Shown: positions 42,912 through 52,807, numbered from the stretch's first letter. The stretch: DNA of 64,000 nt from Ostrinia nubilalis (GCF_963855985.1 NC_087117.1:1563001-1627000); one strand, 5' to 3'. The notes: generated from the letters alone by a model not told the origin. Program-made: numbers and translations.

Positions 42912-43106
42912 TTCTTACTAATATTATAAATTCGAAAGTTTGTATGGATGTCTGGATGTTTGTTACTCTTTCACGCAAAAACTACTCAGCTGATTATGAT
43001 GAAACTTTACAGTATTATTTATAACCCAGAATAAGATATAGGCTATAATTTATGACGATCTGTGACAAACTAAATTGAACTGAACGAAGACGTGGGAAAA
43101 AGCTAG
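42912..43106 (+). mobile_element. HEL-2 Helitron-like element
   Basis: TACTAATATTATAAATTCG to GTGGGAAAAAGCTAG^T. Body like 30761-30976. Confidence 0.75.
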
Positions 43107-43259
43107 TAAGTCATATAAAAGCAACATGAAAAACGCCCTGAATCCTTTTTCTTTGAACGTTGTAACAGAGCTTTTGCGACAAAGCTTCTGCGTCTTTAAA
43201 AAGCTCATAAACTCGCCCAGCTTTAACAATGCCTATACATGTAAAGCTCGTGACAATTA

Positions 43260-43449
43260 GGCGGTTATCACACTGCGCCGCGCTCCGCCGCGGAGCGCGT
43301 GATTTTCATATAAAAATCACGCGTGCGGACGCGTTGTCAGTGTGAAGTGCCGCGCGTGTTTTCTATACAAACTGACTGTACTTGCATACAATGATTAAAT
43401 CTGTCGCCCCGCGCTCCGCGGCGGAGCGCGGCGCAGTGTGATAACCGCC
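43260..43449. mobile_element. MITE-H3, Harbinger-like with GC-rich palindromic ends, TSD TTA
   Basis: GGCGGTTATCACACTGCGCC then CGCGCTCCGCCGCGGAGCGC, with the reverse at the right. TTA at 43257-43259 and 43450-43452. 190 bp. The TIR itself contains a perfect GC palindrome. Confidence 0.85.
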
Positions 43450-43495
43450 TTACTGCTTAGAAAGAAGGAAAATGTTTAAATTATTTGGCATTATA

Positions 43496-43704
43496 TCTTT
43501 ACTAATATTATAAAAGCGAAAGTAACTCTGTCTGTCTGTCTTGCTTTCACGCCTAAACCACCGAACCGATTTTGATTAAATTTGACATAGAGATAGTTTG
43601 AGTCCCGGGAAAGGACATAGGATAGTTTTTATCCCGGTTTTTGAAACAGGGACGCGCGCGATACAGGTTTTTTGTGACAGACAAAAATCCACGCGGAATG
43701 CTAG
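43496..43704 (+). mobile_element. HEL-2 Helitron-like element
   Basis: A^TCTTTACTAATATTATAAA to ACGCGGAATGCTAG^T; a short deletion before the 3' end. Confidence 0.8.
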
Positions 43705-43769
43705 TACCTATATAAATAGGTAGGTCTAGCCTTAACTCAATCAGTGCCTGAGGCATGGGAGCGGCAGGG

Positions 43770-43960
43770 GACTATTCCCACCTCTCGTTCCCACCGCTGC
43801 AACTCCTGTGTAGCCAGGATCTACAGCTTGACCGCCAATAACCCAACCAGTGAAGGCCAAGTTTGTTCCGGAGGAAAGTTAAAGTCATTGGACCCGCAAC
43901 GAAATTAATCAGAAGAACATAGGAGTTCGAAGTTAAGGTTCGACTTCCCTCCGTTGCAAA
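43770..43960 (-). mobile_element. RET-X retroposon, about full length, TSD GCGGCAGGG
   Basis: 191 bp from GACTATTCCCACCTCTCG to CTCCGTTGCAAA, flanked by GCGGCAGGG at 43761-43769 and 43961-43969. Inserted in the dispersed repeat also seen at 2175-2350. Confidence 0.85.
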
Positions 43961-44105
43961 GCGGCAGGGAAGGGACATTGACATAGTATGACGTGACAGG
44001 GCATATAAATCTGAAGTCTCCCTAAAAAAAAAGACGTTTGATATCACAGAACCAATCCCGTGCTGTTCCTATACGTCTGCAGGGTTGAGAAGAAGTGGCT
44101 TCTTT

Positions 44106-44251
44106 CGCCCGTATTCACAAACATTACTATGAGGTCTCACAGTGCGCGTGGACGCACAGGGTGACACACGAACCAATCACAGAACTCTAGTCAACGCTGT
44201 GCGTTATATTTGCTGCTTCACTTAAGCAACCAGCGTTTGTAAATACGGGTG
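44106..44251. mobile_element. MITE-H1
   Basis: CGCCCGTATTCACAAAC to GTTTGTAAATACGGGTG. SINE-2 scraps flank it (AGAAGTGG on the left, TCAGTCACTTTTTCAAG on the right), so it probably entered another SINE-2. Confidence 0.8.
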
Positions 44252-44299
44252 TCAGTCACTTTTTCAAGTACATAATAGATACAGGAAATACATTTAAAT

Positions 44300-44463
44300 C
44301 TATACCCATAAAATCGAAAGGTCATTGACTGACTCACTTATCACAAAATCTCAGAAACTGCAAGTGCTAGGAATCTCAAATTTTGCATGGGGGTTCCATT
44401 TAAAACGTAGTGCTCACTAAGACGGGATTTTGCAAAATTCAACCCCTAAGGGAGTAAAACTAG
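44300..44463 (+). mobile_element. HEL-1, internally shortened
   Basis: TCTATACCCATAAAATCG to GGGAGTAAAACTAG^T; the GGCGGCCG word before the terminus is deleted. Confidence 0.7.
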
Positions 44464-44617
44464 TAGATAAGTGCGAGTTAGGCAAGTAAGGTCCATGAAC
44501 TCTCTAAATCTCTCTCTCTCTGTAATCATTGAGTCATAGACCTTTTAGTCTCATACCACTGTTGTACACTGTGATAATTTGTAAATAAACCTGTTTTGGG
44601 ACAATATAACTTAGTAT

Positions 44618-44771
44618 CATCATCATCATCATTTCAGCCACAGGACGTCCACTGCTGAACATAGGCCTCCCCCAACAATTTCCACATCGCCCGGTTGGTA
44701 GCGGCTTGCATCCAGCGCCTTCCTGCTACCTTTATGAGGTCGTTGGTACACGATGTAGAGACGCTGCGTTT
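44618..44771 (-). mobile_element. RTE-A LINE 3' fragment
   Basis: (TCA)n, TTTCAGCCACAGGACGTCC to GTAGAGACGCTGCGTTTG. Confidence 0.75.
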
Positions 44772-45211
44772 GTCTCTTTATAGTGCAAAAATTACTGGAC
44801 AGATTTGATAAAAACTTGACCAAAGTTAAATAAGCTATTTGCTCGTTTATTAACCTCGCGCGCCTACTGTACCTTAATTGTAATTGCCTCGCTCTATATT
44901 ACATGGTTTCATATATCAATATGTGGATTACGTAGTGGGATGCGTTACCACATAAATAATACATAAGTCTAGTAGATAAGTTAATTTATGTAACACGTTT
45001 GTTTGTAATTCCTAAAATAAATAAATAAATTAAGTCCAGTTCGCAGGCAAAGCTCGTTTATATTTATTATCATGAAAGGCAGCGGTCACATTAGAATGAC
45101 TAAGCTTACTGATAACATAATAATGTTTATCTTTTTATCATTAATAGATGATAAGATATTTTTGTAATCGTACGACATTAAAAAGTATTTTTTTTATTAT
45201 TTAAGCGAATA
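44772..45211. other. No gene recognised
   Basis: AT-rich with a short (AATA)n run near 45015. Confidence 0.5.
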
Positions 45212-45370
45212 GCGCAGCGTAGGACGTCCAACCACAAGGTGGACCGACGATATAAAGGTAGCAGGAATGCGCTGGATGCAGGCCGCTACCACCCGGCCTT
45301 TGTGGAAATAATTAAGGAAGGCCTATGTTCAGCAGTGGACGTCCTATGGCTGAAATGATGATGATGATAT
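45212..45370 (+). mobile_element. RTE-A LINE 3' fragment
   Basis: CGCAGCGTAGGACGTCCAACC to GATGATGATGATAT. Confidence 0.75.
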
Positions 45371-45373
45371 TAT

Positions 45374-45438
45374 AATGTTCGGGAAAAACAGCAGCAGGCA
45401 ACGAATTCTTGTCCCTAGCTGTTCGCATTATAACAGTT
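45374..45438 (-). pseudogene. LINE (CR1/Jockey-type) ORF C-terminal scrap
   Basis: The minus strand reads MRTARDKNSLPAAVFPEHYN, matching the same region of the copy at 57478-57790. Confidence 0.6.
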
Positions 45439-45540
45439 ATAGATAGATGTCATTTTGTTACAAGACACCCTGTATAAGATAGTTAGATTTGTGAATACCT
45501 ATAATCTAGGTAGGTTTCAGATTATATTGGGTCATCAAGA

Positions 45541-45985
45541 AATTAAATTAAAATTTGTAGCAGTTTTATTACTACAAATTTTTCCTCCATGGTTGAGGAT
45601 TCCGGGTGAAGATCGCTTCCACCTTCGGCCTGGTCGTCACTTACCATCAGGTGAGATACAGGCCAAGAGCTTCCTCGTTGTGGATAAAAAAAATAGTTTT
45701 TTACCAAGTATTTTACTTGGAAGACAGTAATTACCTAGCTTACACGTAGGGCTCCTAAAAGCCCCTAATAAAGTATAATTTATTAAGTAATTCAGTTTCA
45801 TTTAATGACAAAAATTTGTAGCAGGCAATTATTGTTTTATTACTACAAGTTTTAATTTAAAATAATTAGTTTTTTAGCAAGTATTTCACTTGGAAGACAG
45901 TAATTACCTAACTTACACATAGGGCTCCTGAAAGTCCCTAATAAATTATAATTTATGTAATTAAATTAGTTAATTTTAATGATAA
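45541..45985. repeat. Two-unit tandem repeat (~173-bp period) with SINE-1 in one unit
   Basis: GTAGCAGTTTTATTACTAC, then TAGTTTTTTACCAAGTATTT and GGAAGACAGTAATTACCTA, are repeated about 173 bp later with few changes (TAGTTTTTTAGCAAGTATTT at 45867). SINE-1 interrupts unit 1 only. Confidence 0.75.
45589..45692 (+). mobile_element. SINE-1 3' part inserted in a tandem unit
   Basis: CCTCCATGGTTGAGGATTCC to CTTCCTCGTTGTGG and an A-run. Unit 2 (about 45840-45867) is the empty site. Confidence 0.8.
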
Positions 45986-46505
45986 AATGTTACCTAAATT
46001 ACTTATGTTAATACAGTTAGTATAATTACTTCTAATTTGAATAAATCATAATCCAAAAAGTTGGCTTTTAAAAAGCTTCTTTAAAATCGACCAATTTTTC
46101 GCAACGTTTATAAAAAAGCTCTTAAGCTGACAGTATCAGGTAATGGTACAAAAGCTCGTTACATTACACGCCTGAAAAAGCTTTTCTAAAACATAAACTT
46201 ACTCTATAGACGCACAATGGGCTTTTTCATTGTCGTTCTGTAATTTTCCAGAGCTAAATCTCTCTTAAAGTAAACATTTTTTTAGCTTAAGCTCTCCTAA
46301 ATTAGTAATCAATTAAGTTTAATTACTTATCGAGCCTAATTTTACTTTAATTGACAACAAATATCCTAAAAAATAATTGCTTAATCATTTTTAATTCACG
46401 AAAGTACGGAAAAGCTCGTATCTTACGAACTAAAACACCGATTCAGGCACAAAAACCGTAACAACTCTGCTGAAATTTTCAGGAAAAAAAAGCTGACGAA
46501 CTCAC
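45986..46505. other. AT-rich stretch with repeated AAAAGCT words
   Basis: At least eight AAAAGCT/AGCTTTT words between 46070 and 46495, in both orientations. No coding potential. It would be intronic if the exon candidate at 46506 is real. Confidence 0.45.
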
Positions 46506-46660
46506 CTGCACACACTATTTCTAGATCTCATCAAGATGCTTGCAACACACGAAAACACAGCACATTCGCGTTGAACACCGAACGAATGTCCTCTCTCTAA
46601 GAGGGCCACGCATCGACTGGCCTCCGCCGCACCTCCTCTCCGTATAAATATAAAAGTATG
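46506..46660 (-). promoter_or_regulatory. Candidate promoter and non-coding first exon (minus strand)
   Basis: A GC-richer island (CTCCGCCGCACCTCC) lies beside a TATA-like word (46641-46655) and ends in a good minus-strand donor, GTGCAG^GTGAGTTC at 46506/46505. A short ATG frame in between stops before the donor. The TATAAATA word is stronger on the plus strand, so direction is uncertain. Confidence 0.3.
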
Positions 46661-46905
46661 TACGTATACATGTATAATAATATGGATACCAGAGGGTTCA
46701 GTCTGAAATTCGGGATCCCTTGTAATTGGTTAGGGTTCTGTAGTGGTTTGTTTTGGACATTTTTGTTCTTGATTAAAGGAGCGCTGTTTTAGGCGTGTAG
46801 AAGCTTTTTAGGAGCTTTTTTTGGAGGAATTCATTTGTGATAATTATACTTTGAAGTCATGTACAACTGTGGGTGGTTAATATATTTGTTTGTTAATGTA
46901 TTTAT

Positions 46906-47159
46906 CCAGCGCCTTCCTTCTACCTTTATCAGGTCGTCGGTCCACCTTGTGGGTGGACGTCCCACGCTGCGTTTTACGGTACGCGGCCTCCATTCCAGAA
47001 CCTTGCTGCCCCATCGGCCGTCAGTTCTGCGTACTATGTGCCCTGCCCACTACTACTTCAGCTGGATTCAGGCCGCTACCAACCGAGCGATGTAGAAGTC
47101 ATTGGGGGAGGCCTATGTTCAACAGTGGACGTCCTGTGGCTGAAATGATGATGATGATG
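46906..47159 (+). mobile_element. RTE-A LINE insertion with 5' inversion (twin priming), TSD AATGTATTTAT
   Basis: 46906-~47056 reads RTE-A backwards (CCAGCGCCTTCC to GCCCACTACTACTTCAGC). 47057-47159 reads forward (CTGGATTCAGGCCGCTACC to GATGATGATG). In the parent element these are adjacent, meeting at GCTGGA. AATGTATTTAT at 46895-46905 and 47160-47170 brackets both parts as one event. Confidence 0.92.
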
Positions 47160-47323
47160 AATGTATTTATAGTTTGCGCGAATAAAAAATGGTAATCATT
47201 TAACTAAATCTAAGTTGAATATTTCAAATTCAAATTATTTGATGAAATGACAAGAGTGCGTGGACTTTACCTGCCTAGCTCGCACCTATCACGTGTCATG
47301 TAAGCTATAAATTACTGTATTGG

Positions 47324-47480
47324 TTTGAAAAAGAGGCTGACAAAGGTGACTGAATTTCTTTCGCCACTTCCTCTCAGCACCAGCCCATATGTTGTCCCGA
47401 AGTGGTGGTAGGGCAAGCTATATTTGGGACGTGTATAAGTGCCCTGGAAAGGGCCTATGTACTGAATAAACTATTTCAGT
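47324..47480 (+). mobile_element. SINE-2, most complete copy
   Basis: TTTGAAAAAGAGGCTGACAA to GGTAGGGCAAGCTATATTTG and AGGGCCTATGTACTGAATAA. No clear A/B boxes, so the head type is unknown. Used as the reference for the family. Confidence 0.8.
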
Positions 47481-47543
47481 TAATCATTTAATTGCAATAA
47501 TATTTTCACCGATCTTTGTCTGTAGTTATTTGTTTAGTTTCAT

Positions 47544-47740
47544 CAGAAAGAAAGAAACATTTATTGCTATGGACATCACACAAAGACTAAAAAGGTAAAT
47601 AAAAAAAGACGTAGGTAGCACATAAAACATACAATGGAAGATAAAGTGAACTGAGCAATGCCACCCTGTCGCACAGCGATGCCCATCGCAATGGGACCCA
47701 CTCAGCATATGTCAGCCCACGGTAAAGAAGGCCATGACGC
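47544..47740 (-). mobile_element. LINE 3' fragment
   Basis: (GAAA)n then CATTTATTGCTATGGACATC and CACTCAGCATATGTCAGCCC; same family as 12684-13320 and 52505-52575. Confidence 0.5.
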
Positions 47741-47799
47741 TGGTTTTCAGTGTTATTTTTTTTAGTTATTATTTAAATTGTTTAAACTCATTTCAACCT

Positions 47800-47890
47800 A
47801 GTGCCGTCAACTGCTAGACAAAGGCACTTTCCGCGACTAAAAACAGATCGTCAGTCCACCGAGTGAGAGGTTTGCCTACACTACGTTTTC
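47800..47890 (-). mobile_element. RTE-B scrap
   Basis: GCTAGACAAAGGCACTTTC and CAGATCGTCAGTCCACCGAG; encodes a degraded VGRPxTRWTDDL region on the minus strand. Confidence 0.6.
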
Positions 47891-48160
47891 CGGTTAAACT
47901 GCATAGAGAAAAATGCTGTCTTTTCCCCTTTGAAATTAATTTAATTGTACTCGCCTTGTCGTATTTAAAAGAAAGTAATTTATTCCGTTGGAAATAGAAT
48001 AATAAGTGAGGTAGCATGTGCATGGTTGGAAGTCCCATTTTTTACTCGACTGTGCAAAAGAGGGTAATGTGTCATTTAACTATGTATGTAATAATATGTA
48101 CAAGTAGATTACTTATGTATGTTTCTATATGGGTCTCTAGAAGCGAGCAATAATAATATA

Positions 48161-48741
48161 CAGGGTGGAATTTTGTATGCCACCTGAAGGGAAAGTACAT
48201 AATACTGTAGATAGAAAATTTTACAAAAAAAACTTTCATTTATTTTTGAAAAGAAAGAAAATTGAATTCAAATATTTCCGAAAAATCGCTTGCCACAACC
48301 GGGAATCGATGTGACTAAAATCGTTAAAATTACACCCTATATTTTCCTTTCATCGATCGTTAGAGTCAATTTAAGGATGAATCTCTCTAACAGACTTTGA
48401 AAATCAAATGAAAGGAAAGCCATGATTTTTTTTTTAATATAAAAAACATTCGGAAATACTTGAATGCAGTTTTCCTTCTTTTAAAAAATAAAGAATTGCT
48501 TTCTTTGACTAAAATTTTCTATCTTCAGCTTAGACCACTGTCTCTTCAGGTGTATGTTCTTCTGATTAATTTCGTTGCGGGTCCAATGACAGTTTTAACT
48601 TTCCCCGGGACAAATTTGACCTTCACTGGTTGGGTTCTTGGCGGTCAAGGTGTGGATCCGGGCTACACAGGTGTTGCAGTAGGAACGAGAGGTGGGAATA
48701 GTCCCGTTTCCCTTCAGGTGGCATTACAAAATTCCACCCTG
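48161..48741. mobile_element. CACCCTGTAT-type TIR element with nested RET-X, TSD TA
   Basis: CAGGGTGGAATTTTGTATGC and its near-reverse GCATTACAAAATTCCACCCTG, flanked by TA. Interior inverted words AAAATTTTCTATCTWCAG occur on both sides. Related fragments lie at 35887, 39886 and 42105. No ORF. Confidence 0.75.
48553..48711 (+). mobile_element. RET-X retroposon, TSD CTTCAGGTG
   Basis: TATGTTCTTCTGATTAATTT to GGGAATAGTCCCGTTTCC, 159 bp, flanked by CTTCAGGTG at 48544-48552 and 48712-48720. The duplicated word is part of the host TIR, whose other copies have it once. Confidence 0.9.
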
Positions 48742-48991
48742 TATGTGTTAGAATGTAAACTTGTCAGCTTTTCAGGCTCAATTCGACACACGTGCGAAAA
48801 ATGTAAAATCGTGCGCGAATTCCTGGATATTCTATTTCCAAATTCACGTCAAAGGCTTTGCTTCGAACCACTCGAATTAGAATTCTATCGGTAGAGTGAC
48901 AAATGCATTCTATGCATAATAATGACAGCTGTCAAAATTGCAAATAAATATCAATATGGCGGATTATTGGCGGGAAGGTGAAGCAGTTTCA

Positions 48992-49137
48992 TTTCATCAT
49001 CATTTCAGCCACAGGACGTCCACTACTGAACATAGGCCAATCATTTTCAGATTAGCCGGTTTGGTAGCGGCCTGCATCCAGCGCCTTCCTCCTATTTTTA
49101 TGAGGTCGTCTGTCCAGCTTGTGGATGGACTGTCTAC
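48992..49137 (-). mobile_element. RTE-A LINE 3' fragment
   Basis: TTTCAGCCACAGGACGTCC to GTGGATGGACTGTCTACC. Confidence 0.7.
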
Positions 49138-49322
49138 CATTGGATTTGCCTCACATATTTAGGGAATGTACATTGTACATGTAACATGAGTAAAATCTTA
49201 TTTTAAAAGGATTCAAACAGCAGCGCTGGTAGGGCATCAAAAGACAAATGTAAAGGCCCTTCAAGAGCATTTGACGATCCTAAGATCTAATTTAATTAGT
49301 TTAACATATTTTTATAATGAAA

Positions 49323-49530
49323 CTAGCGGCCGCCCGCGGCTTCGTACACGTGGACCCCGTTTTACCCCCTTAGGGGTGAAGTTTCGAATTGTCCGGAAAT
49401 TATTCGAACTTTTCTCGCCGTAAAAACCATCCTTGATGGACTTCAACGAACATTTAAAAACAAGAATTGGTAAATTGGTCCAGGCGTTGTTGAGTTATGC
49501 GCTTACCAACACATTTTGCGAATCATTTTC
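49323..49530 (-). mobile_element. HEL-1 3' end joined to HEL-type body
   Basis: CTAGCGGCCGCCCGCGGCTT and CCCCTTAGGGGTGAAGTTTC, then CCATCCTTGATGGACTTC-type text found in other HEL families. The 5' end was not located. Confidence 0.6.
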
Positions 49531-49734
49531 ATATTAAAGATAAAATATTTTGTATTTTTTTTGCACAATGCTTTTTACTCAAGTCTAGAATTTTTTCATT
49601 AAAGTGAAATAGATTTACTCTTTAATTTTACTGTGGCTACCCTCTTTAGCTGTAATACTATTAGTGCAGCATCGGTGGTTCTCAAGGCATGTCAGTAAAT
49701 TGTCTACATACCCCATTATTTGTATTATACTAGC

Positions 49735-49790
49735 TGCAAGACGCGAGTAGGCCGGGCTCGGTGGACAGATGACCTAGTTAAACTAAAGGG
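49735..49790 (+). mobile_element. RTE-type coding scrap
   Basis: A short frame with GRARWTDDLVKLKG, the conserved RWTDDLVK block. Confidence 0.5.
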
Positions 49791-49854
49791 ATGTAATGCA
49801 AAAGCCCCCTTAGACAAGAAACGTGACAAAACTTGTCTGGGAGAAGGAGTCTTA

Positions 49855-50007
49855 CGTACCTATTCACAAACGATGCCAGCTTTAGTGAAGCAGCAAATCA
49901 AACGCACAGCGTCGTATAAATAATAAAGCGCTGTGATTGGTTCATGTGTCACCCTGTGCGTCCACGCGCACTGTGAGACCTCATAGTAATGTTTGTGAAT
50001 ACGGGCG
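49855..50007. mobile_element. MITE-H1, TSD TTA
   Basis: CGTACCTATTCACAAACG to GTTTGTGAATACGGGCG, flanked by TTA at 49852-49854 and 50008-50010. Confidence 0.85.
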
Positions 50008-50120
50008 TTAGAGTTGAATTACAGGCCCTGTTTTGATTCGACTCCCCGATTCGAACGGATTGGTTTTTTCCGGGACATGAAAACGTAAATTTTAATATTA
50101 AAACAGGTATACTACCACTA

Positions 50121-50318
50121 TAGATCGTTTCATCCACGAAGACGCGCCCCACCACTTTTTGGTCTCGGTCGCGCGGGGTGCGGGGAGTTTGATCCGAGCA
50201 ATCCGGGCGGCATTATTGTAGTGTGCGTGTGCACTCATGGATGATTTAGCGTGTACCGATAACACTCAAACATTAGCGGAAGAATGGTGGGGCGCGTCTT
50301 CGTGGATGAAACGATCTA
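50121..50318. mobile_element. MITE-T, intact copy
   Basis: TAGATCGTTTCATCCACG to CGTGGATGAAACGATCTA, about 198 bp, in reverse orientation relative to the 8101 copy. Confidence 0.85.
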
Positions 50319-50620
50319 AATAGGATCTTACAAAAACAGTTCCAATAAAAAACCGTAAAATGGGATGTTTCCAGGGGACAGAGACTTAATAGAGAATTTT
50401 GTACCCAAAATACCCAAATCTTATAACAAACGGCTGTCGTACTGTTTTATAACGATCCCCCGAGCTAACCGGATCAAAGGGACAAAGAGAAAAATAACCG
50501 CAAACAAACCTTACATAGTTTTAAATATCTGTCCGAAAACTGACCGCATTGGGCAAAAGGCTATTTGATAGCGAAATCTACAAATACTATAAAGAGAAAA
50601 GATTTGTAGATTTGTATTAT
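50319..50620. other. No gene recognised
   Basis: A 67-aa frame (50365-50568) has no recognisable motif. Confidence 0.45.
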
Positions 50621-50990
50621 TTATCATCATTTCAGCCACAGGACGTCCGCTGCTGAACATAGGCCTCCCCCAATAGTGACTGAGCTTCTTGCGCTGCTTC
50701 TTCTCAGCACTGGCCCATTTACTGTCCCGAAGTAGTGGTAGGGTTAATATTGGGACGTGTAAAAATACTTTTTAAAAGCCTATTTGCAAAAATAAATGAG
50801 TTTTATGAGTTATTTATGAGTTTTTTTATTTCCACATCACCCGGTTGGTCACTTTAAGCCGCCTAAAGAAGCTCAAAGTTGCACAGCGTGCTATGGAGAG
50901 GGCTATGCTCGGTGTTTCTTTACGAGATCGAATCAGAAATGAGGAGATCCGTAAACAAACTAAAGTCACTGATAAAGATTTATGTTTTTG
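50621..50990 (-). mobile_element. RTE-A copy, 3' part reversed against 5' part, split by SINE-2
   Basis: 50621-50674 and 50829-50857 read the RTE-A 3' end on the minus strand. 50858-50990 reads an upstream coding block on the plus strand (LKKLKVAQRAMERAMLGVSL, then RNEEIRKQT). This is consistent with a twin-primed minus-strand insertion later hit by SINE-2. Confidence 0.65.
50675..50828 (+). mobile_element. SINE-2 nested in RTE-A
   Basis: AGTGACTGAGCTTCTTGCGC to AATAAATGAGTTTTATGAG and a T-run. Confidence 0.75.
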
Positions 50991-51060
50991 GTGAAAACCT
51001 TGGGGGAGGCCTTTGTCCAGCAGTGGACGTCATCTGGCTGAAACAAAAGAACGAACGCAT
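50991..51060 (+). mobile_element. RTE-B 3' end
   Basis: GGTGAAAACCTTGGGGGAGG to GGCTGAAACAAAAGAACGAACG. Confidence 0.65.
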
Positions 51061-51064
51061 TTTT

Positions 51065-51172
51065 TTTTATTGAATAGGCTCCTAAACTACTGGACTAATT
51101 TGAAAAATTCTTTCACCATTAGAATCCAATTTTTTCTGATGAATAGACGGTACGAAGTTCGCCGGGTCAGCT
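51065..51172 (+). mobile_element. HEL-3 Helitron-like 3' end
   Basis: GGCTCCTAAACTACTGGAC, CTGATGAATAGACGGTACG and GCCGGGTCAGCTAG^T. A third terminus type, also seen near 13372, 26900, 38470 and 42860. Confidence 0.6.
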
Positions 51173-51217
51173 AGTGTCTATTAAGCTTTAAAGTTTATTT
51201 TATTATTTTACATTATA

Positions 51218-51453
51218 ATGGGCAGGGCACATAGTACGCAGAACTGACGGCCGATGGGGCAGCAAGGTTATGGAATGGAGGCCGCGTACTGGGAAACGCA
51301 GAGTGGGACGTCCACCCACAAGGTGGACCGACGACATCGTAAAGATAGCAGGGAAGCGCTGGTCGCAGGCCGCTACCAATCGATCAACATGGAAAGCATT
51401 GGGGGAGGCCTATTCAGCAGTGGACGTCCTACGGCTGAAATGATGATGACGAT
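51218..51453 (+). mobile_element. RTE-A LINE 3' fragment
   Basis: AATGGGCAGGGCACATAGTAC to (GAT)n. One frame keeps the GRWGSKVMEWRPRTGKRRV, WTDDIVKIAGKRW order with few changes, so it is among the younger copies. Confidence 0.8.
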
Positions 51454-51721
51454 TAAATTAAAATTATTATTATCCCTTAAGATTAATGCTTATTATTACT
51501 ATCTCCCTTGTAACCGCGCCTTTAAGATAACTAAACCCGCAGTTAAACATAAAGTTTAATTGGCTAACCTCAAATTGCAAAGTCGGTCAAGAGTCGGCTA
51601 ATGTTTTGATTTAATTACACTAAAGTCCACAACGTCACAACTTAGGGAGAACAGCCAGGCTGGTTTAGATCAATATTTTTTATATCTTTAAAAAAGTTAT
51701 GAGTACCTAATTTGTTTTTGC

Positions 51722-51885
51722 ACAAATTACTAATAGTCCCGTTTGCCCCTCGTACTAAGCTAACTATGGTCTATGGTTGTGTCACGAGTGAGCTCACCAC
51801 AATAGTCAAGAGTCCGCGGGGTTCGAACTCGCATTCCTCGGATGTCGAATCGGCCAGTCAAACCCCTTCCGTTCGACTATCATGG
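51722..51885 (-). mobile_element. SINE-3, tRNA-derived
   Basis: On the minus strand, GATAGTCGAACGGAAGGGG then GCGAGTTCGAACCCCGCGG (B box GTTCGAACC), followed by GTGGTGAGCTCACTCGTGAC. Second copy of the family at 30590. Confidence 0.65.
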
Positions 51886-51949
51886 CTTCAAAAATATATC
51901 AAACTTTCAATAAGAGTCAGCTCTTAATCTATGATAATCGAATGATTCC

Positions 51950-52235
51950 ACATCGCGCGATTGGTAGCGGCCTGCATCCAGCGCCTTCCTGCTACCTTTA
52001 CATATTATTATGAGGTCGTGGGTCTACTTTGTGGGTGGATGATGTTCCACGTTGCGTTATCCATGGTCCCAGTTAAGCTTGTTAATCCATTGGGTTATGC
52101 CAGTGACTTTAGTTCGCACTATAAACCTCATAAAGAAGCTAAAAGTTGCACAGCGAGCAATTGCTCTCAACTTTTAGCTTTAGGGCTTATAACTTTTAGC
52201 GTAAAGGCTATCCTCGGTGTTTCAAGATAACGGAT
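51950..52235 (-). mobile_element. RTE-A copy with internal inversion
   Basis: 51950-52112 reads RTE-A on the minus strand up to AGTGACTTTAGTTCG. 52115-52235 reads a more upstream block on the plus strand (CTCATAAAGAAGCTAAAAG to GCTATCCTCGGTGTTTC), with a small internal inverted duplication of AAGCTAAAAGTT. The 3' tail is missing. Confidence 0.6.
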
Positions 52236-52504
52236 ACAAAATGCGAATTAATTTTGTTGATTTACACACTGTTCTTTTTGGGCTATGGCAAAGACATTCT
52301 GCTAAAGTTCTAAAGGATAACTTCTGAACATTTATTTTGCTATAACCTGGATCTTACTGATCTAGGCTGACAGTTACCTTCACACTAATATTTTACAATT
52401 AAACTTAACAATCTTTTAAAATAAAAAAGTGCTCTAAGAACTTGTTTTTGGAGTTTTTAAAAGGTCAACCGACAGTTGAATTTAATTTTAAAAATACCTT
52501 CGTC

Positions 52505-52575
52505 ACAGTGGACATTGTTGAGTAGGGTCCCATTGTAATGGGCAACGGGATTGTAATAAGGTGGCTCTGCCTAGT
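52505..52575 (+). mobile_element. LINE 3' scrap
   Basis: TTGAGTAGGGTCCCATTGTAA and AAGGTGGCTCTGCC match the 47544 family in forward orientation. Confidence 0.45.
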
Positions 52576-52637
52576 CCACTATTTTTTCTTCGAGTTTTCT
52601 TGTTCTACTGTTATTACGAGGCAGGCAAAAAATAAAC

Positions 52638-52806
52638 TATTCCCACCTCTCGTTCCCACCACTACAACTCCTGTGTAGCCAGGATCTACAGCTTGACCGC
52701 CACAAAAACCCAACCAATGAAGGTCAAGTTTGTCCCGGGGGAAAGTTAAACTGTCATTGGACCCGTAACGAAATTAATCAGAAGAACATAGGAGAAGTTC
52801 AAAATT
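52638..52806 (-). mobile_element. RET-X retroposon copy
   Basis: CTATTCCCACCTCTCGTTCC to AGAACATAGGAGAAGTTC. Its 5' side abuts the open stretch at 52808-52996. Confidence 0.7.
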
Positions 52807-52807
52807 A

